DNA from: J089 sp964535735
GTDB lineage: Bacteria > Fidelibacterota > Marinisomatia > Marinisomatales > J089
Assembly (NCBI GenBank): GCA_964535735.1
Contig: CAZHTM010000002.1
Location: forward strand, 49,565 to 113,564
DNA length: 64,000 nucleotides
Direction: 5' to 3'
Below the pieces are notes generated by a model. That model had not been told where the DNA came from. It worked only from the letters and a program-made list of their open reading frames with translations, and made no database searches. The position numbers and the translations under genes were made by a program. Shown one piece after another: positions 52,003 to 62,300 of the stretch. Numbering within the stretch: the stretch's first letter is position 1; the number at the start of each line of letters is the position of its first letter.

Positions 52003-53189
52003 TAGGACTCCAATACCATAATGGCTGGCAAACGATTGCCAGATAAAAGTTCAAGTGAAGCTCCTCCCCCGGTGGAAACATGGGACATGGTGTCCATCAA
52101 CCCAAATTGTTTAATGGCAGCTGCTGTATCACCACCACCAATGATGGAGATCGCTCCCCTTTGTTTACACTCCGCTAAGGATTGAGCAATGCATAACGTT
52201 CCGGTTTCAAAACCAGGCGTTTCAAAGACCCCCATAGGGCCATTCCAAACAATGGTCTCGGAAGCTTGGATAACCTCAGAAAAATGATCCACCGTTTTGG
52301 GACCAATATCTAAACCCATCATCGAATCGGGTATCGAATCAATGGAATAGGTTTCCGATTTATCGGGGGACTCTAGATTCGGCGCTGCAACCACATCAGA
52401 AGGAAAGATCAGTTTAGTCCGTTGTGACCGAGCCCGGGTAATGATTTTTTCCGCTGTTCGGAGCATGGATTTATCCACCAAACTTTTTCCAACGGAATGC
52501 CCTTTGGCCACTAAGAAGGTGAACGCCATACCACCCCCAATAAGCAAGGTATCGGCTTTTTCCATAAATCGATCGATGAGATTCAGTTTCGTATCGATTT
52601 TGGCGCCTCCAAGAATTAATGTCAATGGACGGGCGGGCCGCTGGACAACATTCTCCAGATAACGAAGTTCTTTTTCAATCAGAAAACCGATGCCTTTAAA
52701 CGAAAATTGTTGCGCCACTCCCACGTTCGATGCGTGGGCCCGATGTGCTGTTCCGAAAGCGTCATTAATATATATCTGTCCATGCTTTGCTAAAAGAGCA
52801 CTAAAGGCGGGATCGTTTTCCGTCTCTTCGCTATGGAATCGAAGATTTTCCAAAAGATGGATTTCGCCCGATTTTAATCCTAAAGATACATCCCGGGCAT
52901 CTTCCGAAACACAATCTTCCGAGAACTTGATGGGCATCTCCAACAATTCGGCAATTTTTTCACCGACGGAAATTAAACTTAATTCCGGTTTTATCTGCCC
53001 CTTGGGACGTCCCAGGTGAGACATAATAACCACCGATGCTCCCGAATCCAGACAATGTTGAATTGTGGGCAACGCAGACCGTATTCGAAAATCATCGGTT
53101 ACCACGCCATCCTGCAAGGGAACATTTAAATCCAAACGCAGAAGGACACGCTTATTTTTAAGATCAAAAGCCTTAATCGATCGTAGCAT
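52002..53189 (-). CDS. pgk: Phosphoglycerate kinase
   Basis: Transfers phosphate from 1,3-bisphosphoglycerate to ADP. 395 residues. Family motifs: KRVLLRLDLNVPLQDG, SHLGRPKGQ, GTAHRAHASNVG, ILGGAKIDTKLNLI, MGFETPGFETGT-like ATP region (VFETPGFETGT) and the C-terminal GGGDTAAAIKQFG. In operon pgk-tpiA-secG. Confidence 0.97.
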   Translation of the reverse strand: MLRSIKAFDLKNKRVLLRLDLNVPLQDGVVTDDFRIRSALPTIQHCLDSGASVVIMSHLGRPKGQIKPELSLISVGEKIAELLEMPIKFSEDCVSEDARDVSLGLKSGEIHLLENLRFHSEETENDPAFSALLAKHGQIYINDAFGTAHRAHASNVGVAQQFSFKGIGFLIEKELRYLENVVQRPARPLTLILGGAKIDTKLNLIDRFMEKADTLLIGGGMAFTFLVAKGHSVGKSLVDKSMLRTAEKIITRARSQRTKLIFPSDVVAAPNLESPDKSETYSIDSIPDSMMGLDIGPKTVDHFSEVIQASETIVWNGPMGVFETPGFETGTLCIAQSLAECKQRGAISIIGGGDTAAAIKQFGLMDTMSHVSTGGGASLELLSGNRLPAIMVLES

Positions 53190-53206
53190 ACATTATTTCC
53201 TGTCTA

Positions 53207-53893
53207 TTATCGGGGTGTACTCAGTGTAATGGCCGTAACCCGCCGTGCTCCAACAGCTTTCAGCGACTGCGCAGCGGACAATACGGTTGATCCGGTGGTG
53301 AGCACATCATCCACCAGAATCAGCGATAATCCCGCCACCTTTTTATTTCCTATAAAAGCCTGACTCACGTTCTGTTTCCGTTCTTCCGCCGTTAGTTTGG
53401 TTTGTGATTGGGTGTAGCGAATGCGTTTCAACGCATTCAGAACCGGAACATTGATCCGTTTCGCCATTCCACAGGCAATCCAATAGGATTGATTGTACCC
53501 CCTTTCCCGGTATTTAACCGCATGTAAGGGTATAGGGATCAAACCATGAACATCCTGGAAAATCGTAGGCTCCAATAGATCAATAATTTTCATCCCTAAT
53601 TGAAATCCCAATTTAGCGTAATCCTCATATTTCAAGGAATGAATTACTCTCTGAATTTCAGAAGTAAAATACCAGCCGCAATACGCATGATCCAGACCGT
53701 TAGAATGCTTAAGATGTGTAGTCTGGTCATCCATTCCAACTGGTTGAACAGACGTCCAACAATGAGAACAGAAAATATCATTGGCCTCTTGAATCAGTTG
53801 CCCGCAAGCAAAACATTGGGCAGGATAAACCCAATTTAGGATGGTGTGCAGGGTGTTACGACCATAGCGAAACATGAAGTCTTTGGAATCCAT
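53207..53893 (-). CDS. comF: ComF family protein (amidophosphoribosyltransferase-like)
   Basis: Competence-associated protein with an N-terminal zinc ribbon CFACGQLIQEANDIFCSHCW (two CxxC pairs) and a C-terminal PRPP-binding loop LILVDDVLTTGSTVLSA. RYTQSQTKLTAEERKQNVSQAF is also typical of ComF/GntX. 228 residues. Acts in ssDNA uptake in competent bacteria. 17 bp upstream of pgk and divergent from the receiver/ATP-grasp gene. Confidence 0.9.
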   Translation of the reverse strand: MDSKDFMFRYGRNTLHTILNWVYPAQCFACGQLIQEANDIFCSHCWTSVQPVGMDDQTTHLKHSNGLDHAYCGWYFTSEIQRVIHSLKYEDYAKLGFQLGMKIIDLLEPTIFQDVHGLIPIPLHAVKYRERGYNQSYWIACGMAKRINVPVLNALKRIRYTQSQTKLTAEERKQNVSQAFIGNKKVAGLSLILVDDVLTTGSTVLSAAQSLKAVGARRVTAITLSTPR

Positions 53894-53967
53894 CCTCGTT
53901 ATTGTAGATTAGTTTGTATGGATCGTAAACAAATCATTTCAATACATAAAAACATTTTTTGATATTA

Positions 53968-56603
53968 ATGGGAACCAGACAGAAAATCAATCACCAAGAG
54001 CGCCTGGATTTCCAGGATTTAATGCTCCATCGCATTTACGAAATCCTCCTGGTAGCCAGCCCATATGATGCCTTTATTTTGGAAGAGGACGGACGTCTCA
54101 CTGAACAAATTCTCCAAGAGTATCTTGGTCTGAATTTCAGTTATCCTCCCCGAGTGTGGGAAGCCCATTCCGGTGAGGAAGCGCACGAAATGGTCGCAAA
54201 GAGAAAATTCGATTTAATTCTGGTCATGACTCGGATTGCCGGAACCAATCCAGTGACGGTTGCGACCAAAATCAAAAAGCTTTATCCCAAAAAACCCATT
54301 ATTCTTTTGGCCTATGATGAATCGGAGTTAAAACCATTCGAAGAAATTCTAAAACAGGATAAACCACCGATCAATAAGACCTTTATCTGGTCAGGTCATG
54401 CCAATGTTCTATTGGCTCTTATCAAACATATTGAAGATTTGAAAAATGCCCGCCGGGATATCACGTATGGGGACGTCCGGGCTATTATTTTCATCGAGGA
54501 CAGTCCCCGGTATTATTCCAGCATTCTACCCCTGATCTACCAGGAAATTCTTTATCATACACGGCAACTGGTAAATAAAAGTTTAAAAACCAGTACTCGG
54601 CTCTTGCATTTGCGTGCCCGTCCAAAAATACTTTTGGCGTCAACCTACGAGGAGGCGAAAAAATATTTTGAGGCATACCGCGACAATGTCATCGGCATAA
54701 TCTCCGATATCCGCTTCCCGAAAAATGGTCGTATCGAAAAAACTGCTGGTTTGGAATTTACGGAGTATGTCAGGCAGTACGTCCCAGCCATGCCCATTAT
54801 TCTTCAAAGTTCCGATAAGAAGCGGGAACGAGATGCTCATAGAATTCGTGCTGAATTTTTACATAAGACATCCCCTACTCTTTTACACGATATACGACGA
54901 TTTATTCTGAATAATTTTGGATTTGGAGATTTCGTTTTTCGCTATCCCAGTGGCCGGCGAATTGCATCGGTATCATCCCTGGAAGAAATGGTGGAAGTAC
55001 TACCATCCATATCTTCAAAGTCCATCGCCTATCACGCATCCAGCAATCACTTTTCCAACTGGTTAGCCGCTCGGGGAGAGCTTGAGTTGGCCTCCAAAAT
55101 CCGCTCCCTGAAAGATGAAGAAGGTCTTTCACCTACCGACCGTAAGAAACGACTGATCAAAGCAATTTCGGAATACACAACCACCTCCAAATTCACAGGT
55201 GTTGTAGAATTTTCTCGTCATACCCATCCTCTGTCCTCCGGTTTTATGCGATTAGGTCATGGATCCATGGGCGGGAAAGCTCGGGGTTTAGCATTTTTTC
55301 ATTCGATTCTTCAGAAAGAAAATCTGGAAAAGAAGTATCCGAATATCATTATACGAATACCAAAAATTCTGGTGATCTCAACGGATATTTTTGATCGATT
55401 CATGGCCGATAACCAATTATGGCCCATTGCGTTGTCTTCACGGTCTGAACGCCATATTCATCGGAAATTTCTCAAGGGTAAGCTAGCACCGGAAATTCTG
55501 GATTCCCTGCGACACTTGGTGGAAAAGGTACACTTTCCTTTGGCGATTCGGTCCTCCAGCATTCTAGAAGATTCACAATACCAACCGCTTTCCGGTTTGT
55601 ATGCCACCTACATGCTACCGAACAATGCCCAGGATATCGACGTTCGGTTTAATCAACTCTGCCATGCAATAAAATCCATATATGCTTCCCTATTTACGGC
55701 GGAATCCAAAGCGTTTATTGGAGCCTCTATTCACCGTCATGAAGAAGAAAGAATGGCAGTCATGATCATGGAATTGGTGGGAGTAAATTATGGGAAACGG
55801 TACTACCCCACCATTGCCGGGACCGCACAAAGTATCAATTATTATCCCGTATCTTATATGAAACGGGAAGAAGGCGTAGCTAATATCGCTCTGGGATTTG
55901 GACGCACTGTGGTGGAAGGTGGTCAGATTCTCCGATTTTCACCTCATTACCCCCAAATCATACCCCAATTCTATTCTGTAAAAGCAACTCTGGACTCCTC
56001 TCAACACAAATTCTACGCCCTGAACCTGGATTCTCGTCGAAATCCTCTCCATGCCGGGGAGTCGGGTAATTTGACGTCTTACGGCTTGGAAGAAGCGGAA
56101 GTTGATGGTTCCCTGAACTGGGTAGGCAGTACTCTGGTGGCCGATGATAATGTCATCCGGGATTCGTTGCAATATAAAGGCACGCGGGTGGTCACCTTCG
56201 CGCCGATACTGAAATATAATCAATTTCCCTTAGCGGATATTTTAATCGATATGTTGCGCATCGGAGAAGAATCTTTGGGTGCTCCCGTGGAACTTGAATT
56301 TGCCGTGAATTTGCCACAGGAGCGATACCGATCGCCAGAGTTTTGTTTGCTTCAAATCAAGCCGATGGCAATCAGTACTATTGAAACCGAACGGGTGGAC
56401 ACTGGCGTGGATGGAGATGTGGTTGGGCGCAGTTCCATCGCCCTGGGCAACGGTATTATTGAAGGACTGGAGTATATCATTATTGTGCCTCCAAAAACGT
56501 TTGACCCAGCCAAGACACAACAAATTGCCCGGGATATAGAAAAACTGAATGCATTAATCCCGGAGAATCAAGGCTATGTATTAATTGGACCGGGCCGTTG
56601 GGG
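53968..56603 (+). CDS. Tandem receiver-like domains fused to a PEP/pyruvate-binding (PPDK N-terminal) domain; 3' end in gap
   Basis: At least 878 residues from ATG 53968 (a TTG three codons earlier is possible). Residues about 30-140 look like a degenerate receiver (M at the usual phospho-Asp: LILVMTRIAG). About 170-310 is an intact-looking receiver (IIFIEDSP, IISDIRFP, QSSDKK, FLHKTSP). From about 420 there is PPDK_N ATP-grasp sequence (GHGSMGGKARGLAFF; FPLAIRSSSILEDSQYQPLSGLY). It ends GPGRWG at the N gap. No phosphohistidine swivel domain is seen. It may be a signal-controlled phosphotransfer or scaffold protein (inference). Confidence 0.75.
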
Positions 56604-56703
56604 NNNNNNNNNNNNNNNNNNNNNNNNNNNNNNNNNNNNNNNNNNNNNNNNNNNNNNNNNNNNNNNNNNNNNNNNNNNNNNNNNNNNNNNNNNNNNNNNN
56701 NNN
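56604..56703. other. Assembly gap (100 N)
   Basis: Exactly 100 N, the usual placeholder for unknown length. It lies between the convergent 3' ends of the receiver/ATP-grasp gene and gdhA; both lose a short C-terminus here. Confidence 1.
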
Positions 56704-57989
56704 ATATTGGCGCCTTTGACATAGTCCACATAACTGTCTTCACTTCCATATTGGACACAGGATTCGTGGATGCTCTTCATGATGGAATGAAGTTTTTGAT
56801 CCACTTCTTCCCGAGACCAGGACAGGCGCATACTGTTTTGACTCATTTCAAGTCCTGAAACAGCAACACCGCCAGCATTGGCCGCTTTTCCAGGGCCAAA
56901 TAGAATTTTACTGGCCTGGAAGACATCAATGGCATCCGGTTCTGAAGGCATATTGGCTCCTTCGGCGACACAAATACAGCCATTTTTCACCAGAGTTTCC
57001 GCTTCTTTACCGGAGATTTCGTTCTGGGTTGCGCAGGGTAATGCCACGTCGCATTTCACGCTCCAGGGGCGTTCACCTTCTAAATATTGGACGTTATATT
57101 TGTCAGCGTATTCCTTAATCCGGCCCCGTTTGACATTTTTCAAATCCATGACGTAGGCCAACTTTTCCTGGTCGATTCCATCGGGATCGTAGATGCTGCC
57201 GGAGGAATCGGAAAGCGTGACCACTTTGCCGCCCAGTTCCAGTACTTTTTCAGTGGCATACTGCGCAACATTTCCTGAACCGGAAATGGCAACTGTCTTG
57301 CCTTCGAAGGACTCGCCGCGGGTATTCAACATTTCCTGAGCAAAATAAACGGCGCCATAACCAGTGGCTTCCGGCCGAATCAGGCTTCCACCCCAATTCA
57401 GACCTTTCCCTGTCAATACGCCCACAAATTCATTCCGCAGCCGCTTGTATTGACCGAATAAAAAGCCAATTTCACGACCGCCAACACCAATGTCGCCAGC
57501 GGGAACATCCGTATCCGCACCAATGTGGCGCTGTAATTCGGTCATGAATGACTGACAAAAACTCATCACTTCATTGTCGGATTTTCCTTTAGGATCAAAA
57601 TCCGATCCGCCTTTTCCACCGCCCATGGGCAGGGTGGTAAGACTGTTTTTGAAAACCTGTTCAAAACCCAGGAATTTCAAGATACTCAGATTTACCGAGG
57701 GGTGGAATCGAAGGCCACCTTTATAAGGACCAATAGCAGAATTAAATTCGACCCGATACGCCCGGTTAATCATCACCTCGCCCCGGTCATTTCTCCAGGG
57801 CACCCGAAAGATGATCACCCGCTCCGGCTCTACCATACGCTCCAAGATTTTATTGTGCATATAATGGGGATGATCCTGTAAAAAGTCCCAGAGGGAGGCC
57901 ACCACTTCGTGGACCGCCTGATGAAATTCAGGTTCTCCGGGATTTTTGGATTTCACTGAATCCATGAAGGATTCAACTGTGTTGTACAT
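56704..57989 (-). CDS. gdhA: Glutamate dehydrogenase (class I, hexameric), C-terminus in gap
   Basis: Reversible oxidative deamination of glutamate to 2-oxoglutarate. 428 residues visible. PYKGGLRFHPSVNLSILKFLGFEQVFKN is the substrate region, LPMGGGKGGSDFDPKG carries the catalytic Lys, DVPAGDIGVGGREIGF the catalytic Asp, and the Rossmann motif is SGSGNVAQYATEKVLELG. It ends YVKGAN at the gap; E. coli GdhA has about 18 more residues. The coenzyme cannot be told with certainty; wording fits NADP-type. An SD AGGAG precedes the ATG. Confidence 0.94.
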
Positions 57990-58009
57990 AGTGTGTTTCT
58001 CCTACTTCA

Positions 58010-58038
58010 ATTATAGGCATTAAGTATACGGGTGTCTT
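58010..58038 (-). promoter_or_regulatory. Probable sigma70-type promoter of gdhA
   Basis: On the minus strand AAGACA (58038-58033), a 17-bp spacer and a perfect TATAAT (58015-58010). The -10 box lies 20 nt before the gdhA ATG, giving a short leader that holds the AGGAG ribosome site. Confidence 0.5.
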
Positions 58039-58184
58039 CCTTAAAAGACCGGCAAAATTAAGACGGATAATTTGCACCGACCTAACAAAATCCACGGGAA
58101 GGCAAATGAAAATTTTCATACAGATTTCTTTGGATATTCTCTCAGTCCACAGGTAATTTTTGCGCCGTTATTTTAGACCATTAT

Positions 58185-58258
58185 GGCGGAGTAGCTCAGT
58201 TGGTTAGAGCAGCGGAATCATAATCCGCGTGTCGGGGGTTCGAGTCCCTCCTCCGCTA
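58185..58258 (+). tRNA. tRNA-Met (anticodon CAT, elongator-like)
   Basis: 74 nt. Acceptor GGCGGAG pairs with CTCCGCT (terminal G-U), D loop with GTTGGTTAGAGC, stem GCGGA/TCCGC around loop ATCATAA, anticodon CAT, T arm GGGGG-TTCGAGT-CCCTC. Sequence resembles elongator tRNA-Met rather than initiator. It borders the A+T-rich defence-like island that begins at about 58.3 kb. Confidence 0.93.
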
Positions 58259-58333
58259 CACGTTTACACCTTGCTACGATGTGCAGGTTAATTTGAATAT
58301 ATTTTAAATGTTGAAGTATACAATTATCATTTA

Positions 58334-58381
58334 TCAATCATTAATGAATCCCAGTTTCTGCTGGAGGTCTATTTGTTCCAT
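58334..58381 (-). pseudogene. Short coupled ORF after the helicase stop, possible gene remnant
   Basis: Two bases after the helicase TAA an ATG opens MEQIDLQQKLGFIND and stops at TGA after 15 codons. ATG right after a stop suggests translational coupling to a following gene that has been cut off near the tRNA-Met side. It could also be chance. Not recognised. Confidence 0.3.
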
Positions 58382-58382
58382 A

Positions 58383-61300
58383 TTAAACTATCTCCCCACA
58401 AACAAAAACGGGGACCGGAGGAATATCATCATTCAATTTCTCGGACATTATTTCCTGTAAATTATGTCGATACCATATTTCTGTGAGTCTATCAAGTAAA
58501 GCCCTACCCACTACATTATTTTTCCGCAGTTTTTTCAGTTCTGATAATACAGCAGGGCGTTGAACTTTTGTAAATACACCATCAAAAAGTTCGATCTGAC
58601 TTTTCAAATCATTGTTTTCCGTATGGTTATAAATTTCCAATAATTTATTCTGGATATACCGTTGATCATTGTTCAACGATATACGATTTCTCTGTTCCAA
58701 ATATCTGGATATTACATCCTGGTAAAACTGCTCCTTGACTTTTGTAACTACCAAATTGAAATCATTGGATATGGGTATTGAACTCTTACCCAATTGATTT
58801 CTTAACATCCCAATGATTTTAGCAACTTCTTTCTCCAATATTTCCCCCTTGGAATTCACAAGATATAACTGTGAGTATCGATCTGCATGACAAAAAACAA
58901 AATACTTATCCCCATCCTTAGATACACTGCATCTTATTCCGTCCCGTAACGATCGTATCTCTTCAAATTTCTCCGGGTCCGATTCCTTAATCTTTCTTAA
59001 TTCTTCTTCAGCTTCATTAAGGCTGATTGTATCCTTTTCTATTCTCTCCTCAAATAGCGCTAATTGATTAACCTCTTTTTCATAGATTACATACATTTCA
59101 TCTTCATTTAGTTTTTCACTATCATCCAAAATTTTCGCATCCTCACCAATGGTATCATGAATATCCTGAATTCTGTTATGTACAATTTGATGAAGGTTTA
59201 GATTGCGATCTAAATCTGTTTCCGGTAAAAAATTGAACCCAAATATTTCATCATACGTAGAGCCGATTCTATCGATTCGGCCAAATCGTTGAATCAGTTT
59301 CACCGGGTTCCAATGTAGATCATAGTTAATGATCTTGTCACAATCCTGGAGGTTAAGCCCTTCAGCTAATACGTCAGTCGCGATTAGGAGGTTTATCTCC
59401 TCTTCATTAGGTTTTATTTTGTAATTATTCGCCTTTGGGGCAAAACAATTTACCAACGTATCTTTATTTTCAGTCCCCGTTGATGCTTTTCGGATTGTTT
59501 TTTCTCGATTGGGATTCAGGTTCTCATATAAATAGTCCACCGTTTCAGCCGATTCTGAAAAAATAAGAATTTTACCGCTATTTAATGGTTCTTTTCCGAG
59601 AATTTCTTTCAATACCTGCAGTTTTTCATCTTTTTCGGGAGGTATTACGGATTCATTAACCAACCCATATATATAATTTAATACTGACAGGTCGTGCCTA
59701 ATATGATCCCTCAGTTTATCGACATCAAAATTTCCAGCATCATATTGTTTACCAACGTTTTTGAGAGCAGTAATTAATTCGGGCGCATCAAATCGGTCTG
59801 AACCGTACAATAGTTTTTGTGCTTCTTCTCCAGCAGGAATAACCTGATTTTCAAGGCCTTTAATAAAAGCTTCGTGTATTTTAATCATTCGTCCAATGGT
59901 TTGCCTGAAAGCGAATACGCTACTCTCAAACCGCTTAAAGAGTAAAATTCTCATAAGACCTCGTAAATTGGCTCCGGCACGATGCAAATCACGATATGGG
60001 TCTTTCTTTTGCCAATCTTTTTTTACAAAATGCCATAATGCAAACCGCGCATAGGTCAACTGTCCCGGTATTGGGTCACCGGTGTAATCAAAGCTTACTT
60101 TACCCAGAGAATTCCTGATTTTATGGTAAAGTCCCTGATAAGTAGCAGAAATGGAATACTTTACAGTATCAATGTTGCGAACAGGGAAAAACTGTTTTTT
60201 ATCCGCAACTTTGATATAAGCGCGCTTTTCACCCGTAATATACTGGCTAAAAGTGTCTGGGTTTATAGGTTTGTTCGTCTCGGAATCAAAACCATAATAT
60301 TTTAGAATGTGGAGCCGCGTTCTACGGACAAGGATGAATTGGAGAATCTGTTGAAATAGATGATTTGAAACATGGCGCGGAGTCTCGGGCTTCAATATAG
60401 GTTTGAAGTACTCTTTTAAACTGGGAGGATTAATCGGAATTCTGGTTAAATCGTCAGGGTGAAAAAGTTTGATTTGATTATAAACATCTTTTGCAGAATT
60501 ATTTCTTGGTGTGGCGGTCATTAATAACACCCTTTTTTCACCGGTTTGGAGAAAATCGGATAACACCTGATAGCGTTGTGAACTGGTGTGGCGAAAATGA
60601 TGGCTTTCATCAATCAAAATAAAATTACGATCACGATATTTAACATCATCCAGAAGAAAATTCCACTCAGTATCCGTATTTTCACTTTCTCTCAGATATG
60701 AAGAGGATAAAACTTCAGCATTTAGCGAATATCGGGCATTATAATTCTTCCACATTCCTGTTAATGATTTAGGACAAATAATTAAGGGTTTGACATTTCT
60801 CGTTAATAAAAAATGTTTGATTACCGCCGCTCCGATAAAACTCTTTCCAACTCCTACCACATCGGCTGCGAATGCTCCACCATAGCTCTCTATAATCCCT
60901 ATAAGTTTTAATACGGCATCATATTGAAATTTTGCCAATTGTTCGGTGATTTCATTCGTAAACAAAAACGAAGGTTTATCCTCACCTTCCAAACGATCTC
61001 TTAGTAACGTATAAATAGTTTTATAATAAATGTCCTCAGGTGTCGCCGGTTTTAACCCCCATGATTCTTTCAGTTCTTCCAGTAATTCACTATTAAAATC
61101 CTCAGCATCCTTCCATAATTCGTTGAACCATCGCGTTAGTTCGGCATGGTTTTCGCCATTATCATGAACATAAACGTTTAGTTCAGTGTTACCGGTAAGA
61201 CCCGCTAGAGATAGATTGCTGGAACCGACTATGGCGATTCCCCTGGAATTGGGCTGGGGATGAAGGAAATCAAAAATATATGCTTTAGCATGCATTTTAC

Positions 61301-61745
61301 TTTTGATATACACCTTGATTTTCAGACGACCATCTACAATCATGGTATAGATCGTTTCCAGTAAACGTACATTTTCTTCGGATTGGTCCAGATCGCTAAT
61401 AACAATCTGGATAGCTTCCTGAGCCAGGTCTTTCTCCAGTTTCTTTTCGCCCGATCCGGGACGCTTTATTTTTTCCAGTTTCTGCTGAATATTCTCTACC
61501 AAACGATAACTCCGGGCTAATTCCTCCGCGGTTTGCCGATTGGTAGTATTCCCGATTAACAGGCGAATCTCCTTTATAAGGTATTCGCCCTTATCGTTCT
61601 TTGCCTCCAGTTTATCCTGAATGGCTTTTAATCCTGAAATAAAGAAATATCCAACGGCAATTTTTGCTGTTACTGTGTGAGCCAATTGCTCATTGATAGC
61701 GTCAACAAGCATGCGGTTACGGTTATCAATAATGGCTGACGGCAT
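58383..61745 (-). CDS. PLD-nuclease domain fused to SNF2-type SF2 helicase (defence-like)
   Basis: 1120 residues from ATG 61745 (MPSAIIDNRNRMLVD), preferred because GAGG lies 4 bp upstream. N-terminus to about 200 is phospholipase D-like: KSKMHAKAYIFDF then AIVGSSNLSLAGL (HxK...GSSN). SF2 motifs follow: I, AADVVGVGKSFIGAAV (about 295); II, FILIDESHHFRH; III, LLMTATPRNN; V/VI, IATDVLAEGLNLQDCDKI and QRFGRIDRIGS. Proteins of this type sit in defence islands and resemble HepA/DrmD-like helicases. The joined ORF to 62300 is an artefact of the gap. A+T richer than the rest of the window. Confidence 0.75.
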   Translation of the reverse strand: MPSAIIDNRNRMLVDAINEQLAHTVTAKIAVGYFFISGLKAIQDKLEAKNDKGEYLIKEIRLLIGNTTNRQTAEELARSYRLVENIQQKLEKIKRPGSGEKKLEKDLAQEAIQIVISDLDQSEENVRLLETIYTMIVDGRLKIKVYIKSKMHAKAYIFDFLHPQPNSRGIAIVGSSNLSLAGLTGNTELNVYVHDNGENHAELTRWFNELWKDAEDFNSELLEELKESWGLKPATPEDIYYKTIYTLLRDRLEGEDKPSFLFTNEITEQLAKFQYDAVLKLIGIIESYGGAFAADVVGVGKSFIGAAVIKHFLLTRNVKPLIICPKSLTGMWKNYNARYSLNAEVLSSSYLRESENTDTEWNFLLDDVKYRDRNFILIDESHHFRHTSSQRYQVLSDFLQTGEKRVLLMTATPRNNSAKDVYNQIKLFHPDDLTRIPINPPSLKEYFKPILKPETPRHVSNHLFQQILQFILVRRTRLHILKYYGFDSETNKPINPDTFSQYITGEKRAYIKVADKKQFFPVRNIDTVKYSISATYQGLYHKIRNSLGKVSFDYTGDPIPGQLTYARFALWHFVKKDWQKKDPYRDLHRAGANLRGLMRILLFKRFESSVFAFRQTIGRMIKIHEAFIKGLENQVIPAGEEAQKLLYGSDRFDAPELITALKNVGKQYDAGNFDVDKLRDHIRHDLSVLNYIYGLVNESVIPPEKDEKLQVLKEILGKEPLNSGKILIFSESAETVDYLYENLNPNREKTIRKASTGTENKDTLVNCFAPKANNYKIKPNEEEINLLIATDVLAEGLNLQDCDKIINYDLHWNPVKLIQRFGRIDRIGSTYDEIFGFNFLPETDLDRNLNLHQIVHNRIQDIHDTIGEDAKILDDSEKLNEDEMYVIYEKEVNQLALFEERIEKDTISLNEAEEELRKIKESDPEKFEEIRSLRDGIRCSVSKDGDKYFVFCHADRYSQLYLVNSKGEILEKEVAKIIGMLRNQLGKSSIPISNDFNLVVTKVKEQFYQDVISRYLEQRNRISLNNDQRYIQNKLLEIYNHTENNDLKSQIELFDGVFTKVQRPAVLSELKKLRKNNVVGRALLDRLTEIWYRHNLQEIMSEKLNDDIPPVPVFVCGEIV

Positions 61746-61766
61746 AGAACCTCGAGTAATGACTAA

Positions 61767-61866
61767 NNNNNNNNNNNNNNNNNNNNNNNNNNNNNNNNNN
61801 NNNNNNNNNNNNNNNNNNNNNNNNNNNNNNNNNNNNNNNNNNNNNNNNNNNNNNNNNNNNNNNNNN
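61767..61866. other. Assembly gap (100 N)
   Basis: Exactly 100 N, in frame by chance between the RloB-like and helicase genes. True length is unknown and could hide more sequence. Confidence 1.
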
Positions 61867-62300
61867 TGGAAATGAAGTAATAGCCACAATTCAAAACAGC
61901 GGTTCGAATAAGCGCAATGAATACCGTTATTTCGACCATCCGCAATCGCCTGATTAAATCTTTCGTCCGGGAAATCATCCTTGTCAAATACGGCCCAGAC
62001 TTCGTCATATTCCTGGTATCTCAAAGGATTTTTTTCAGCTTTACGCTTTTGTTCTTCCCGTCTTTCTTTGGCAATTTGAACAATTTTTTGTTCTTCCCTG
62101 CTGGTTGTCAATAACTCCAGAAATACAGTGCCTTTCAATAAGATCGAATTCATTTGTGAGAAGTATTGACATTCAGTTTTTCCTTCCGCGACAATCAGAA
62201 ACCGTTTGCGGTACGGCTTAATACCTGCCTTGCGTTCGGCACGTATTTTTTTCCGCTGCTTTAGTCGTTGCAGAAACCGGTTTTGGTCTCTTCGGTTCAT
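61867..62300 (-). CDS. RloB-like Toprim protein (AbiLii-type), C-terminus in gap
   Basis: 144 residues visible. After a basic N-terminus comes FLIVAEGKTECQYF (catalytic Glu), then YDEVWAVFDKDDFPDERFNQAI (Asp-x-Asp-Asp), and AYSNRCFELWLLLHF at the gap edge. This is the RloB pattern, a small Toprim-like domain. RloB with an AAA ATPase (RloA) is found next to restriction systems and in the AbiL abortive-infection pair. Start ATG 62300 overlaps the ATPase gene by 4 bp. RloB proteins are about 200 residues, so some 50 are probably missing. Confidence 0.85.

Noticed and set aside
56704..56724. Extension of the receiver/ATP-grasp ORF past the first N gap
   Set aside because: The residues after the gap come from the antisense strand of gdhA and the gap size is arbitrary.
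58383..61745. Naming the helicase as part of DISARM or Mokosh
   Set aside because: No DISARM methylase or other core gene is present, and the Mokosh helicase is of a different superfamily, as far as I know. Only a generic defence role is supported.
58383..62300. One 1305-residue protein spanning the second N gap
   Set aside because: The frame continuity depends on an arbitrary 100-N filler. The two sides belong to different families (RloB-like and PLD-helicase), and the helicase has its own start and ribosome site.
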